Origin: Actinomycetota bacterium
Lineage (GTDB): Bacteria; Actinomycetota; Actinomycetes; Streptosporangiales; Streptosporangiaceae
Length of the DNA stretch: 19,818 nt
Direction: 5' to 3'
NCBI GenBank assembly: GCA_003242605.1
Contig: QGUZ01000067.1
Span: forward strand, 1-19,818
Below the pieces are notes generated by a model. It saw only the letters and a list, made by a program, of their open reading frames with translations. It was not told the DNA's origin and made no database searches. Of the stretch, positions 1 to 7,343 are shown one piece after another; position 1 is the stretch's first letter; every line of letters begins with the position of its first letter. Both the position numbers and the translations under genes were made by a program.

Positions 1-96
1 CTGCGGCGGGCCGCGCGGAGCCGGGCGCCCGCCGCACGCGTCCGCCGCGCGAGAGCCGTACGGGGCCGGAGACCCTGGCCGGGGCCGGACCGGCGC

Positions 97-741
97 TCAG
101 CGGACGCGCTCGGGATAGTCGCCGATGCCGTGCTCAAGGAGGTCGAAGGCGCGCTCGGCCTTCTTCTCGGTGTCGGCGAGGATGTCCTCCCACGCCTCAC
201 CGGCCCTTCTGCGCCGGTGCGCCTGCTCGGTGAGCACGATCAGTGTCGCGCAGATCTGCGCCGCCACGAGGCGGGGCGTGAGGTCGTCGGGGTCGGCGTC
301 GGCCTCGTCGGCGAGCGCGGCGGCGAGCTTCTCCTGGCGGGCCTCGTGCAGCCGGGTCACGGCGGCGGTGAGGGCCGGACTGTCCGCCACCATCTGGTGC
401 CACCAGTCGGCGCCGGGGTTGAAGCCGTACCGCCAGTGCCGGGTGCGCACCGCGTCGAGGAAGTCGTCCCGGATCGCCCGCACCGCCGACACGCCGGGCG
501 CGCGGTTGCGCACCAGCTCCGCGAGGAACTCCTCCGCGGTGTCCCGGCGATCGAGGAAGAGCTCCTCCTTGGTCTTGAAGTAGTTGAAGACCGTGTTCAC
601 CGAGACGTCGGCGGCGCGCGCCACCTCGGCGACCGTCACCTTGTCGAAGCCGTGCCGCATGAACAGACCCATGGCGGCGTCGGAGATGCGCTGCCGGGTC
701 TCCCGCTTCTTGCGCTCCCGCAGGCTCAGCTCCTCGGCCAT
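97..741 (-). CDS. TetR/AcrR-family transcriptional repressor
   Basis: This 214-residue protein has the TetR layout: a basic N-terminal helix leading into R-x-R-I-x-x-A-A, then a helix-turn-helix around residues 35-64 with the core VARAADVSVNTVFNYF and KTKEELF, followed by a helical ligand-binding domain of normal length. It is transcribed away from the ABC exporter genes at 807-2326 and probably represses them in the absence of a ligand, perhaps a toxic compound; the ligand cannot be read from sequence. I chose the ATG at 741 because a TAGCAT -10 box ends exactly 7 nt upstream and no Shine-Dalgarno is present, which fits a leaderless mRNA. In-frame ATG at 750 and GTG at 765 are alternatives, but the GTG lies inside the putative operator. 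The family call is strong; the start and the target are inferred. Confidence 0.9.
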   Translation of the reverse strand: MAEELSLRERKKRETRQRISDAAMGLFMRHGFDKVTVAEVARAADVSVNTVFNYFKTKEELFLDRRDTAEEFLAELVRNRAPGVSAVRAIRDDFLDAVRTRHWRYGFNPGADWWHQMVADSPALTAAVTRLHEARQEKLAAALADEADADPDDLTPRLVAAQICATLIVLTEQAHRRRRAGEAWEDILADTEKKAERAFDLLEHGIGDYPERVR

Positions 742-748
742 GGCCGTC

Positions 749-754
749 ATGCTA
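749..754 (-). promoter_or_regulatory. -10 box of the tetR promoter (leaderless)
   Basis: On the minus strand TAGCAT matches TANNNT and is followed by 7 nt and then the ATG at 741, so the transcript would start on the initiation codon. The -35 (CACTGA or TCACTG near 772-778) is poor and falls inside the operator repeats, as expected for an autorepressed gene. Confidence 0.5.
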
Positions 755-756
755 TC

Positions 757-797
757 AGTGACCACAATTTTTCAGTGACTACAAATTTGGTGTTACT
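757..797. promoter_or_regulatory. Putative TetR operator: three AGTnAC half-sites
   Basis: A 24-bp imperfect palindrome at 774-797 has the form AGTnACnnCAAATTTGnnGTnACT, matching its own reverse complement at 18 of 24 positions. A further AGTGAC half-site at 757-762 lies 17 bp before the one at 774-779, and the stretch CAGTGACYACAAWTTT is nearly repeated at 756-771 and 773-788. The AT-rich block stands out in GC-rich DNA and covers the core promoter regions of both divergent genes. Binding by the adjacent TetR protein is inferred from position. Confidence 0.65.
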
Positions 798-799
798 CT
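771..799 (+). promoter_or_regulatory. Promoter of the ABC exporter genes (leaderless)
   Basis: The -10 TACTCT at 794-799 is followed by 7 nt and the ATG at 807. A weak -35 (TTCAGT, 771-776) is 17 bp upstream. No Shine-Dalgarno precedes the ATG. The right arm of the operator palindrome overlaps the -10, so repressor binding would block RNA polymerase. Confidence 0.55.
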
Positions 800-806
800 A
801 CCGAGC

Positions 807-1565
807 ATGATTCATGCCACAGCGCTCACCAAGACCTTCACCACGGGGAAGCGCACGGTCGAGGCGGTGCGCGGCCTCGACCTGCACGTGGCCGCCGGTG
901 AGATCGTCGGCTTCCTCGGCCCGAACGGCGCGGGAAAGAGCACGAGCCTGCGCATGTTCACCACGCTGCTGAAACCCACCTCCGGCACGGCCACCGTGGC
1001 CGGGTACGACCTGGTCGCCGAGCCCGCCGAGGTACGGCGCCGCATCGGCTACGTGCCCCAGGGCAACACCGTCGCCCCCATCGCCCAGGTGGGGGAGGAG
1101 CTCGAGCTCCAGGCCCGCCTGTACGGCATGAGCCGGGCCGAGGCGAGAGACCGGGTCGCCGAGACGCTGCGGGCGCTCGACCTCACCGGCGTCGAGGCGC
1201 GCCCGGCCGCCGCGCTCTCCGGCGGACAGCGGAGGCGCGTCGACCTCGCCATGGGCCTGCTACACAACCCACGGCTGCTCTTCCTGGATGAGCCGACCAC
1301 CGGTCTCGACCCGCAGAGCCGCGCCAACCTGTGGGACCACGTGCGGCGGCTGCGCGACCGGGAGGGCGTGACCGTCTTCCTCACCACGCACTACCTCGAC
1401 GAGGCCGACGCGCTCTGCGACCGGATCCTCATCATCGACCACGGCCGCGTGGTCACCGAGGGCACACCGGCGGACCTCAAGGCCGAGCTCGGCCCGTCCG
1501 CGACCCTCGACGACGTCTTCCTCCACGTGACCGGCCGCGAGCTGCGCGAGAGCACCGCCGCCTGA
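807..1565 (+). CDS. ABC exporter ATP-binding protein, DrrA-like
   Basis: This 252-residue nucleotide-binding subunit drives a multidrug- or antibiotic-type exporter. Walker A (GPNGAGKST) is at residues 38-46, the Q-loop region YVPQGN near 82-87, the ABC signature LSGGQ at 137-141, Walker B with the catalytic Glu (LLFLDEP) at 157-163, and the H-loop His in TTHYLDEAD near 195. The C-terminal TLDDVFLHVTGRE is typical of the DrrA (daunorubicin-resistance) subfamily and argues for export. The permease gene follows after a 35-nt gap with its own ribosome-binding site, so the two form an operon controlled by the divergent TetR protein. The substrate is unknown. The start is the leaderless ATG. Confidence 0.93.
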   Translation: MIHATALTKTFTTGKRTVEAVRGLDLHVAAGEIVGFLGPNGAGKSTSLRMFTTLLKPTSGTATVAGYDLVAEPAEVRRRIGYVPQGNTVAPIAQVGEELELQARLYGMSRAEARDRVAETLRALDLTGVEARPAAALSGGQRRRVDLAMGLLHNPRLLFLDEPTTGLDPQSRANLWDHVRRLRDREGVTVFLTTHYLDEADALCDRILIIDHGRVVTEGTPADLKAELGPSATLDDVFLHVTGRELRESTAA

Positions 1566-1600
1566 GCCGACCGGACCGCCATCCCGAAGGGAGCACCCCG

Positions 1601-2326
1601 GTGACCGCCCTGATCCTCGCGCGTCACTATCTGCGCGCGACCTACCGCAGCAAACTCTCCGTCCTGTTCAGCGCCATCCAGCCGATCATGTTCCTGGTGC
1701 TGTTCGGCCCGCTCTTCGCCCGCAGCGGCGTCGGCTCGTGGGACGTGCTCGTGCCCGGGCTGCTCGTGCAGCTCACCCTGATGAGCGCGGGGCTCGCCGG
1801 TTTCGGCATCTTCATCGACCAGCGTTTCGGGGTCCTGGAACGGTTGCGGGTCACCCCCGCCGGCCGTACCGCGCTGCTGCTCGGCCGGGTGCTGCGCGAC
1901 GTCGTGGTGCTGCTCGTGCAGGCCGCGCTGCTGCTCGCGATCGGCTTCGTGCTCGGGCTCCGCGCCCCGCTGGCCGGGCTGCTGCTCGGCCTGGCGCTGC
2001 TGGTCGTGCTCGCCATCGGCCTGGCGTCGCTGTCCTACGCGATCGCGCTGGTCATGCCGGACGAGCTCTTCCCGCCGGTCGCGTCGACCGCGGTCGTGCC
2101 GCTCATGCTGCTGTCGGGCGCGCTCCTGCCGATGTCGCTCGCGCCGCCGTGGCTGGACGTCCTCTCCCGGCTGACTCCGTTCCGCTACGTGGTCGAGGCC
2201 CTGCGCGCGTTCTTCGCCGGGTCGTACGGCGGCGCCGCGGTCGCCTGGGGGATGCTCGCCGGCCTCGCGTTCCTCGTCATCGGCGTGGCGCTCGGCACCC
2301 GCGTGTTCCACCGGGAGAACGCCTGA
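1601..2326 (+). CDS. ABC-2 type exporter permease, DrrB-like
   Basis: A 241-residue integral membrane protein starting at a GTG preceded by GAAGGGA about 8 nt upstream. After a short cytoplasmic N-terminus (ARHYLRATYRSKLS) come about six hydrophobic segments. The RFGVLERLRVTPAGR stretch after the second segment is the conserved cytoplasmic loop of ABC-2 permeases, and MLLSGALLPMSLAPPWL followed by LTPFRYVVEALRAFF is the usual C-terminal signature of DrrB-type proteins. It should form a homodimeric channel powered by the ATPase encoded upstream. The reading frame is open further upstream into the ATPase gene, but that part is only an alternate-frame reading. Confidence 0.9.
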   Translation: MTALILARHYLRATYRSKLSVLFSAIQPIMFLVLFGPLFARSGVGSWDVLVPGLLVQLTLMSAGLAGFGIFIDQRFGVLERLRVTPAGRTALLLGRVLRDVVVLLVQAALLLAIGFVLGLRAPLAGLLLGLALLVVLAIGLASLSYAIALVMPDELFPPVASTAVVPLMLLSGALLPMSLAPPWLDVLSRLTPFRYVVEALRAFFAGSYGGAAVAWGMLAGLAFLVIGVALGTRVFHRENA

Positions 2327-2339
2327 CGCTCCGCGAGCG
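2327..2339 (+). terminator. Small hairpin after the exporter permease
   Basis: CGCTC-cgc-GAGCG begins at the base after the permease stop codon. The stem is only 5 bp and no T-run follows, so it is at best a weak terminator. A second G/C hairpin (7-bp stem, 2434-2452) lies further on. Nothing else recognisable is seen in 2340-2560. Confidence 0.25.
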
Positions 2340-2560
2340 GGACGGCGGCGATCGCCCGGCCCGCCCGGTTCGACGCGTGTGCCGAGACCTCACGCGGACC
2401 GGGGAGATCGCCGATCCGGGGCCTTCCAAGGTTCGGCGGCGGGGTGCCGCCGGGTTCGCCGACGGGGCGCGGCACGGTATCCCGGGAACGATCCCAGCAA
2501 CACCGCGAGCTGATCACGGTCGCGGCGCGCCCGACGCAGGATTGCCGACGAGACGGGATC

Positions 2561-2605
2561 AAGACAAACAAAGGCCCGGCCGCTCCGGGGAGCCGGTCGG
2601 GCCTT
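2561..2605 (-). terminator. Rho-independent terminator of the phosphotransferase operon
   Basis: On the minus strand AAGGCCCG pairs with CGGGCCTT (2598-2605 with 2571-2578). An inner CTCC/GGAG stem follows, and the hairpin is trailed by the T-rich TTTGTTTGTCTTG. It starts 15 nt after the stop of the membrane-protein gene. This is the most classical intrinsic terminator in the window. Confidence 0.8.
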
Positions 2606-2619
2606 GTCGCGTGGCAGGT

Positions 2620-3351
2620 TCAGGCCTTCTCCTGGGCGGCCTCGGCCTCGGCGCGCTCGGCGGCCTCCTCCGGGGCGGCCTCGAGGTCCTCGGCGGCCTG
2701 GGCCTGGGTGGAGGCCTTGTCGAGGCGGACCCAGCTCGTGACGCTCTCCGCGGCGAACAGGATGAACAGGTAGGCGGTGAGGACGGCGACGACGATGGTG
2801 AGCTGGCCGATCGCGGCGCCGAGGCCGATGACGATCAGGCGGCCCTCCCAGCCGAGACCGGCCTTGAAGATCCACTCCGGCGGCCAGATGCCCTGCCGGG
2901 TGCGGTAGACCGTGTCGTACGTGTGGTAGCCGATCACGTACAGCAGCACGAACAGCAGCCACCGGGGCGTGTCCGTGGCGAGGCCGATGGTGAGGATCGC
3001 GAGGAACTCGGCGCCGCGGACGAGCGGCGGCACCAGCCAGTCGAGGCGGCCGAGGTGGTCGCGGGGCACGGTCGGCACCACGAGGGCCACCACGATGAGC
3101 GCCGGCAGCAGCATGACCGGACCGGTCCCGGCGGCGAGCGTGTCGGTGATCGCGAGGGCGGCCACCGCGGCGAGCGCGAGCAGCGTGGTGAAGACCGGGG
3201 GAAGGCCGGGGCCGAGCCGATCGCGCAGCAGGGCGGCGAGCGGGCCGTCATCCCGATAGGAGACGAGGCGGGCGGTCTGGACGCGAATGCGTTCCTCGTC
3301 CGGGTCCGGGGCGGTGGGAGCCGCCGGCGTGGTCTGCGGTTGAGTGATCAT
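2620..3351 (-). CDS. Actinobacterial multi-pass membrane protein (DUF5941-like)
   Basis: A 243-residue protein with a polar Pro/Thr-rich N-terminus, about five to six hydrophobic segments from residue 50 to 205, and a charged Ala/Glu-rich tail. A conserved-looking loop GYHTYDTVYRTRQGIWPPEW sits between membrane segments. I recall a similar uncharacterised membrane domain (DUF5941) found C-terminal to, or next to, CDP-alcohol phosphotransferases in actinomycetes; that match is from memory and untested. The ATG at 3351 overlaps the stop of the phosphotransferase gene by ATGA, so the two are translationally coupled and probably act together at the membrane. An upstream in-frame start would lie inside the previous gene and is less likely. 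No catalytic motif is visible. Confidence 0.75.
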   Translation of the reverse strand: MITQPQTTPAAPTAPDPDEERIRVQTARLVSYRDDGPLAALLRDRLGPGLPPVFTTLLALAAVAALAITDTLAAGTGPVMLLPALIVVALVVPTVPRDHLGRLDWLVPPLVRGAEFLAILTIGLATDTPRWLLFVLLYVIGYHTYDTVYRTRQGIWPPEWIFKAGLGWEGRLIVIGLGAAIGQLTIVVAVLTAYLFILFAAESVTSWVRLDKASTQAQAAEDLEAAPEEAAERAEAEAAQEKA

Positions 3352-4991
3352 GCGAACGACCTCATGAGACGTCCGGTCAGGCTGTAGATGGCCGCGATGC
3401 CACCCCAAATCACCAGCGTGAGGAAGGTGACGCGAGGCTCGAAGAACGCGGCGGTGATCGCGATGGCGGCGAAGCGCTCACCGATGGGGAAGACGATCAT
3501 CTTCCGCGCCCAGTAGAGCGGGCGGAACTTGCCGGCCTTACCCCAGAGCTTCAGCAACCGCTTGATCGTGCTCGGCTGCTGCTCGTTGCGGCGCAGGGCG
3601 AGTGCCTCGCGCAGCGGCGTGTCGGCGCTGACGGTCAGGTCGAGGGTGGGCAGCGGCTGGGGAGCCTTGCGCCGGCGCCGGCGGTGGCCCGCGCCGTAGG
3701 CGAAGTCGAGCAGGTGCCGGATCGACTGCATGGCGATCGCGGCGAGCGCGAGCGTCCACACGTCGCCCTGCCCGGCCACGGTCGCGCCGATCGCGAGGCC
3801 GGCGAAGACCACGTACTCCTTGAACCGGTCGAAGGTCGCGTCCATCCAGGCGCCGAGCACCCCGAACTTCCGCGCGTACCGGGCGAGCTGCCCGTCGACG
3901 CAGTCGAACACGAACGCGAAGTAGATGAGTACGGCTCCCGCCACCGCCCCGGCCCGGGTGCCCGTGGCGAAGCAGGCCGCCGCGGCCACGCCGAGCGTGA
4001 TGGAGAACAGCGTCACCTGGTTGGGGGTGAAACCCCGCCGGGCCGCCCAGCGGGCGATGAACCGCGAGTAGGTGCTGACGAAGAACGTGGTGAAAAAGCC
4101 GTCCGCCCCCTTGACCGCGTTGTTGAGCCGCACCCGGTCCTCGTCGATGCCCGCCATGATCTGCTGGGCCTCGTCCGCGTCCGCCTGGGTGAACACCCGC
4201 CGGTAGTACAGATCGCGGCGTCCCCGGATACCCACGGAGACGCCGCGCCGTACCAGGCACAGGATGAGGAGCTGGACGAGGTCGTCCTCCGGGCCGAGCA
4301 GGTGGGCGAGGCCGGCGAGCTCGCGGGCGGCCTCCGCGAGCACGGGGGCGTTGCGGGCGCTCACGTACAGCGGGCCGAGGGCGACCCCGTTGGGCCGGGT
4401 GACCGCGTGGTAGGCGGAGCCGACCGACACCACCCGGGAGCGGCCGATGCGCAGCCGCACCGGCAGGCCCTCGAGCGTGCGGTTGCAGATCTCGGGCTCG
4501 GCCTCCTCGATCGGCGGCTCGGGGGTGAGCGGCTCACCGTTCTCGGCGATCTCCTCGCCCGGCTCCGGCCCCTCGGCGATCTCGGTGCTCTCGGCGCCCT
4601 CGGTCGGTTTGGGCTCCTTGGCGACCAGCGCGAGCGCGCCGCGTTTGGTCTTGTTGATCTGGTAGATGAGCTCGTCGTGGATCACCGAGGCGGTCGGCAT
4701 GATGAGCACGCTCTCGGTGGTGTCCTCGATCGCGTCGGCGAGAGCGCGCAGGTCCTCGGCGATGTCCGTGGTCTCCACCACCCGGCCGGGCAGCTGCCGA
4801 TAGAACTTGGCCTCGGCCGGCCTCGCGATCGTGGTCGGGTTCGGGTCGAGGGCGGCCATCTGGCCGTACAGGCGAGCCGTGACCGTGGGGGCGGTGGGAA
4901 AGGACGACAGCCGGATGTGCACGGGCGGCACCGGCTCGATGTCGGAGTCGATCGGCCTGGGCGAGGAGCCCAGTAGGACCACGCGGGTCAT
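3348..4991 (-). CDS. CDP-alcohol phosphotransferase with N-terminal extension
   Basis: A 547-residue protein. The C-terminal half is a membrane CDP-alcohol phosphotransferase with the complete motif D-x2-D-G-x2-A-R-x8-G-x3-D-x3-D (D363, D366-G367, A370-R371, G380, D384, D388), so it should move a phospho-alcohol onto an alcohol acceptor with release of CMP, as in phospholipid or inositol-lipid synthesis. The first ~300 residues are soluble, begin MTRVVLLGSS, and loosely resemble a degenerate nucleotidyltransferase-like fold. They are interrupted by an acidic Pro/Glu-rich linker at 125-170. I see no intact nucleotide-binding signature. The ATG has AAAGG 6 nt upstream. A possible -10 (TAAACT, 5055-5060 on the minus strand) lies in the gap shared with recO. 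The acceptor is unknown. Confidence 0.85.
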   Translation of the reverse strand: MTRVVLLGSSPRPIDSDIEPVPPVHIRLSSFPTAPTVTARLYGQMAALDPNPTTIARPAEAKFYRQLPGRVVETTDIAEDLRALADAIEDTTESVLIMPTASVIHDELIYQINKTKRGALALVAKEPKPTEGAESTEIAEGPEPGEEIAENGEPLTPEPPIEEAEPEICNRTLEGLPVRLRIGRSRVVSVGSAYHAVTRPNGVALGPLYVSARNAPVLAEAARELAGLAHLLGPEDDLVQLLILCLVRRGVSVGIRGRRDLYYRRVFTQADADEAQQIMAGIDEDRVRLNNAVKGADGFFTTFFVSTYSRFIARWAARRGFTPNQVTLFSITLGVAAAACFATGTRAGAVAGAVLIYFAFVFDCVDGQLARYARKFGVLGAWMDATFDRFKEYVVFAGLAIGATVAGQGDVWTLALAAIAMQSIRHLLDFAYGAGHRRRRRKAPQPLPTLDLTVSADTPLREALALRRNEQQPSTIKRLLKLWGKAGKFRPLYWARKMIVFPIGERFAAIAITAAFFEPRVTFLTLVIWGGIAAIYSLTGRLMRSFA

Positions 4992-5192
4992 GGCACCCTT
5001 TCAGGCTGCTGCGGCGAACGGTTGATCAAAGCGGGGGGGTCCGCCAAAGCGAGAAGTTTAGTGACCTTTCCGTAAGGCCCGTGCACGCGAAACTTCATCC
5101 CCGATTCTTCCCTGGTTCGCGGTCATCCAGTGGTGTTCCCCCGCTACGCCCGTTCCGGACCTGCTGCGACGCCGCGGTCCGCCAAGGATCCG

Positions 5193-5198
5193 TACACT
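5193..5198 (+). promoter_or_regulatory. -10 box of the recO promoter (leaderless)
   Basis: TACACT matches TANNNT and is followed by 6 nt and the GTG at 5205. No good -35 or Shine-Dalgarno is visible. It fixes the recO start well inside a longer open frame that begins near 5130. Confidence 0.5.
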
Positions 5199-5204
5199 GG
5201 CCGA

Positions 5205-5933
5205 GTGGGTCTGTATCGTGACGAGGGCGTCGTGCTCCGCACCCAGAAGCTGGGGGAAGCTGACAGAATCGTTACGATCCTGACCAAGCGCACCGGTAAA
5301 GTGCGCGCGGTGGCGAAAGGCGTCCGCCGCACCATGTCCCGCTTCGGCGCCCGGCTGGAGCCGTTCACCCATGTCGATCTCCAGCTGCACACCGGCCGGT
5401 CCCTCGACGTTATCACCCAGGCCGAGACCCTCCACCCGTACGGCGAGGCGGTGGTGCGCGACTACGCGCGCTACACCGCGGGCAGCGCGATGCTGGAGGC
5501 GGCCGACCGGATCATCGCGGCCGAGAAGGAGCCGGCGCTCCGGCAGTTCCTGCTGCTCGTGGGCGGGCTGCGCACGCTCGCCGCGGGCGAGCACGAGCCG
5601 CGGCTCGTGCTCGACGCCTACTTCCTGCGCTCGCTCGCGGTCGCGGGCTACGCCCCGGCGCTCACCGAGTGCGCCCGGTGCGGCGCCCAGGCGGTGCGGG
5701 CGTTCGCGATCGCGGCCGGCGGGGTGGTGTGCGCGCGGTGCCGCCCGGCGGGCGCGGCGGTGCCCGCGGCGGAGACGATCGCGCTGATGATCGCGCTGCT
5801 GCGCGGCGACTGGGCGGCCGCGGACGCCTCCGAGCCCCGGCACCGTGCCGAATGCAGCGGCCTGATCGCCGCATATCTGCAATGGCACCTCGAACACGGA
5901 ATACGCTCGCTACGCCATGTCGAACGAGTCTGA
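5205..5933 (+). CDS. recO: DNA repair protein RecO
   Basis: This 242-residue protein is the RecO mediator, which works with RecR to load RecA on SSB-coated single-stranded DNA and anneals strands in RecF-pathway repair. The OB-fold N-terminus begins GLYRDEGVVLRTQKLGEADR and continues into KGVRRTMSRFGARLEPF, both typical of RecO. A helical domain follows with a C-x2-C / C-x2-C zinc site (C156, C159, C176, C179). The family is normally about 240-250 residues, which supports the GTG at 5205; 25 further upstream in-frame codons lack RecO-like sequence. uppS starts 9 nt after its stop, so they are co-transcribed, an arrangement also known in mycobacteria and Streptomyces. Confidence 0.95.
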   Translation: MGLYRDEGVVLRTQKLGEADRIVTILTKRTGKVRAVAKGVRRTMSRFGARLEPFTHVDLQLHTGRSLDVITQAETLHPYGEAVVRDYARYTAGSAMLEAADRIIAAEKEPALRQFLLLVGGLRTLAAGEHEPRLVLDAYFLRSLAVAGYAPALTECARCGAQAVRAFAIAAGGVVCARCRPAGAAVPAAETIALMIALLRGDWAAADASEPRHRAECSGLIAAYLQWHLEHGIRSLRHVERV

Positions 5934-5942
5934 GAGCGAGTG

Positions 5943-6710
5943 ATGGCAGTTCGCCCACCTTCTCCGCATCCGTCCGGCGCGAAGCCGCCGAACATCCCGC
6001 GTGAGCTCATCCCCCGGCACGTCGCCATCGTCATGGACGGCAACGGCCGCTGGGCGAAGGCGCGCGGGCTTCCCCGCACCGAGGGGCACAAGATGGGGGA
6101 GTCGTCCCTGTTCGACGTGATCGAAGGGGCGATCGAGCTCGGCATCCCCTACCTGTCGGCGTACGCCTTCTCCACCGAGAACTGGAAGCGCTCCCCGGAG
6201 GAGGTGCGCTTCCTCATGGGCTTCAACCGCGACGTGATCCGCCGCCGCCGCGACCAGCTCCACGAGATGGGCGTGCGGGTGCGCTGGGCCGGCCGTACCG
6301 GGCGGCTGTGGAAGAGCGTGATCAAGGAGCTGCGCGACGCCGAGGAGCTCACCAAGCACAACACGGTGCTGACGCTGCAGTTCTGTGTGAACTACGGCGG
6401 CCGCGCCGAGATCGTCGACGCCGCGGCGAAGCTCGCCAAGGACGTCGCCGCCGGGCGGGTCAACCCGGACAAGATCACCGAGAAGACGTTCCGCCGCTAC
6501 CTCGACGAGCCGGACATCCCGGACGTCGACCTGTTTGTCCGGTCGTCCGGCGAGCAGCGCGTCTCCAACTTCCTGCTCTGGCAGTCGGCGTACGCCGAGA
6601 TGGTCTTCCTCAACCAGCTCTGGCCCGACTTCGACCGGCGCGACCTGTGGCAGGCCTGCGAGATCTACGCCAAGCGCGACCGCAGGTACGGCGGCGCCGA
6701 CCCCGTCTAG
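5943..6710 (+). CDS. uppS: Isoprenyl (undecaprenyl-type) diphosphate synthase
   Basis: A 255-residue cis-prenyltransferase that elongates an allylic diphosphate with isopentenyl diphosphate to the polyprenyl carrier used for peptidoglycan and glycan assembly at the inner face of the membrane. The catalytic motif VAIVMDGNGRWA has the essential Asp at residue 32. The family stretches AFSTENWKRSPEEV, VNYGGRAEI and SSGEQRVSNFLLWQSAYAE are all present, the last with RSSGEQR where RTSGEQR is more common. I chose the ATG at 5943, preceded by a purine-rich GAGAGCGAG; a GTG immediately before it is also in frame. Product chain length (C50 or C55) cannot be read reliably. It follows recO with 9 nt between them. 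Confidence 0.95.
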   Translation: MAVRPPSPHPSGAKPPNIPRELIPRHVAIVMDGNGRWAKARGLPRTEGHKMGESSLFDVIEGAIELGIPYLSAYAFSTENWKRSPEEVRFLMGFNRDVIRRRRDQLHEMGVRVRWAGRTGRLWKSVIKELRDAEELTKHNTVLTLQFCVNYGGRAEIVDAAAKLAKDVAAGRVNPDKITEKTFRRYLDEPDIPDVDLFVRSSGEQRVSNFLLWQSAYAEMVFLNQLWPDFDRRDLWQACEIYAKRDRRYGGADPV

Positions 6711-6756
6711 CCGCGCGGGCCGCGCCCGAGGCCCCCGGCGGGCGGTACGGCGCGGC
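6710..6756. terminator. Bidirectional hairpin between convergent uppS and CGNR genes
   Basis: GCCGCGC (6710-6716) and GCGCGGC (6750-6756) form a 7-bp perfect inverted repeat covering the whole 46-nt convergent gap, with further G/C-rich pairing inside. There is no T-run, as is common for actinomycete terminators. It could serve both strands. Confidence 0.4.
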
Positions 6757-7305
6757 TCAGGCCCGGCGGCGGGCCCGGTACGCGGCCACGTGCATCCGGT
6801 TCCCGCAGGTACGGCTGTCGCAGTAGACCCGGGAGCGGTTGCGCGACTCGTCGATGAAGATGTGCGAGCAGTCGGGAGCGGCGCAGGTGCGCAGCCGCTC
6901 CCACTCGTTCTCCACAAGCAGGTAGGCGAGGGCGATCGCGCACTCGGCGGCGAGGTGCTCGGCGACCGACGAGCCCGGCGCGAAGTAGTGGATGTGCAGC
7001 GGGTGGCCGTCGTGCTCGGTGAGCCGCGGCGTGATCCGGGTGCCGCTGAGCAGCGCGTTGAGCCGGGTGATCACGCCCTCCCGGTCGGGCGCGGTGCACA
7101 CCTCGTGGAACGCGGCCCGTACCGCGCGCACCTCGTCGAGGTCGCGCCGCCGCAGCGTGCCGACGCCGCTCACCTGCCGGCGGGCCAGGAAGTCCGCGAG
7201 GTCGGACAGGTCGCAGAGCGCCTCCTCGCCGTGGGTCTCCGGGGCGGTGTTGACCAGCTCCACCATGGTCGCGAGCGAATGCGCCATGTCATGACTGAAG
7301 GCCAT
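6757..7305 (-). CDS. CGNR zinc-finger transcriptional regulator
   Basis: A 182-residue protein with an N-terminal helical domain (ABATE-like, residues 1-135) and a C-terminal CGNR zinc finger. The finger reads C141-x4-C146, then HIFIDESRNRSRVYC ending at C162, then DSRTCGNR with C167. Members are presumed DNA-binding regulators whose N-terminal domain may sense a stress signal or ligand. The ATG at 7305 has AGGAG (7311-7315 on the minus strand) at good spacing, so this gene is translated from a leadered mRNA, unlike its divergent partner. It is divergent from the EamA transporter with only 38 nt between the starts, and its start region overlaps the transporter -35, so control of that gene is plausible but inferred. 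Confidence 0.9.
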   Translation of the reverse strand: MAFSHDMAHSLATMVELVNTAPETHGEEALCDLSDLADFLARRQVSGVGTLRRRDLDEVRAVRAAFHEVCTAPDREGVITRLNALLSGTRITPRLTEHDGHPLHIHYFAPGSSVAEHLAAECAIALAYLLVENEWERLRTCAAPDCSHIFIDESRNRSRVYCDSRTCGNRMHVAAYRARRRA

Positions 7306-7306
7306 G

Positions 7307-7336
7307 TTGACTCCTGTCCGCTCGGGGGCTTAGCGT
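7307..7336 (+). promoter_or_regulatory. Promoter of the EamA transporter (leaderless)
   Basis: TTGACT (7307-7312), an 18-bp spacer and TAGCGT (7331-7336) are followed by 7 nt and the ATG at 7344. This has one of the better -35 elements in the window. The -35 overlaps the ribosome-binding site of the divergent CGNR gene. Confidence 0.6.
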
Positions 7337-7343
7337 GGCCGTG

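Noticed and set aside
1..96. Possible gene end or terminator at the left edge
   Set aside because: Several CCGG/GGCC runs could pair, but no clear single stem or T-run and no coding signal could be supported in this short stretch.
1738..3387. A 549-codon plus-strand frame spanning the permease, the gap and the next gene
   Set aside because: It crosses a terminator and two well-supported genes on opposite strands, and its product is compositionally biased with no recognisable domain.
5038..5185. Direct repeat GGTCCGCCAA at 5038-5047 and 5176-5185 in the gap before recO
   Set aside because: Ten bases in GC-rich DNA over 140 bp can arise by chance, and the copies have no consistent position relative to either gene.
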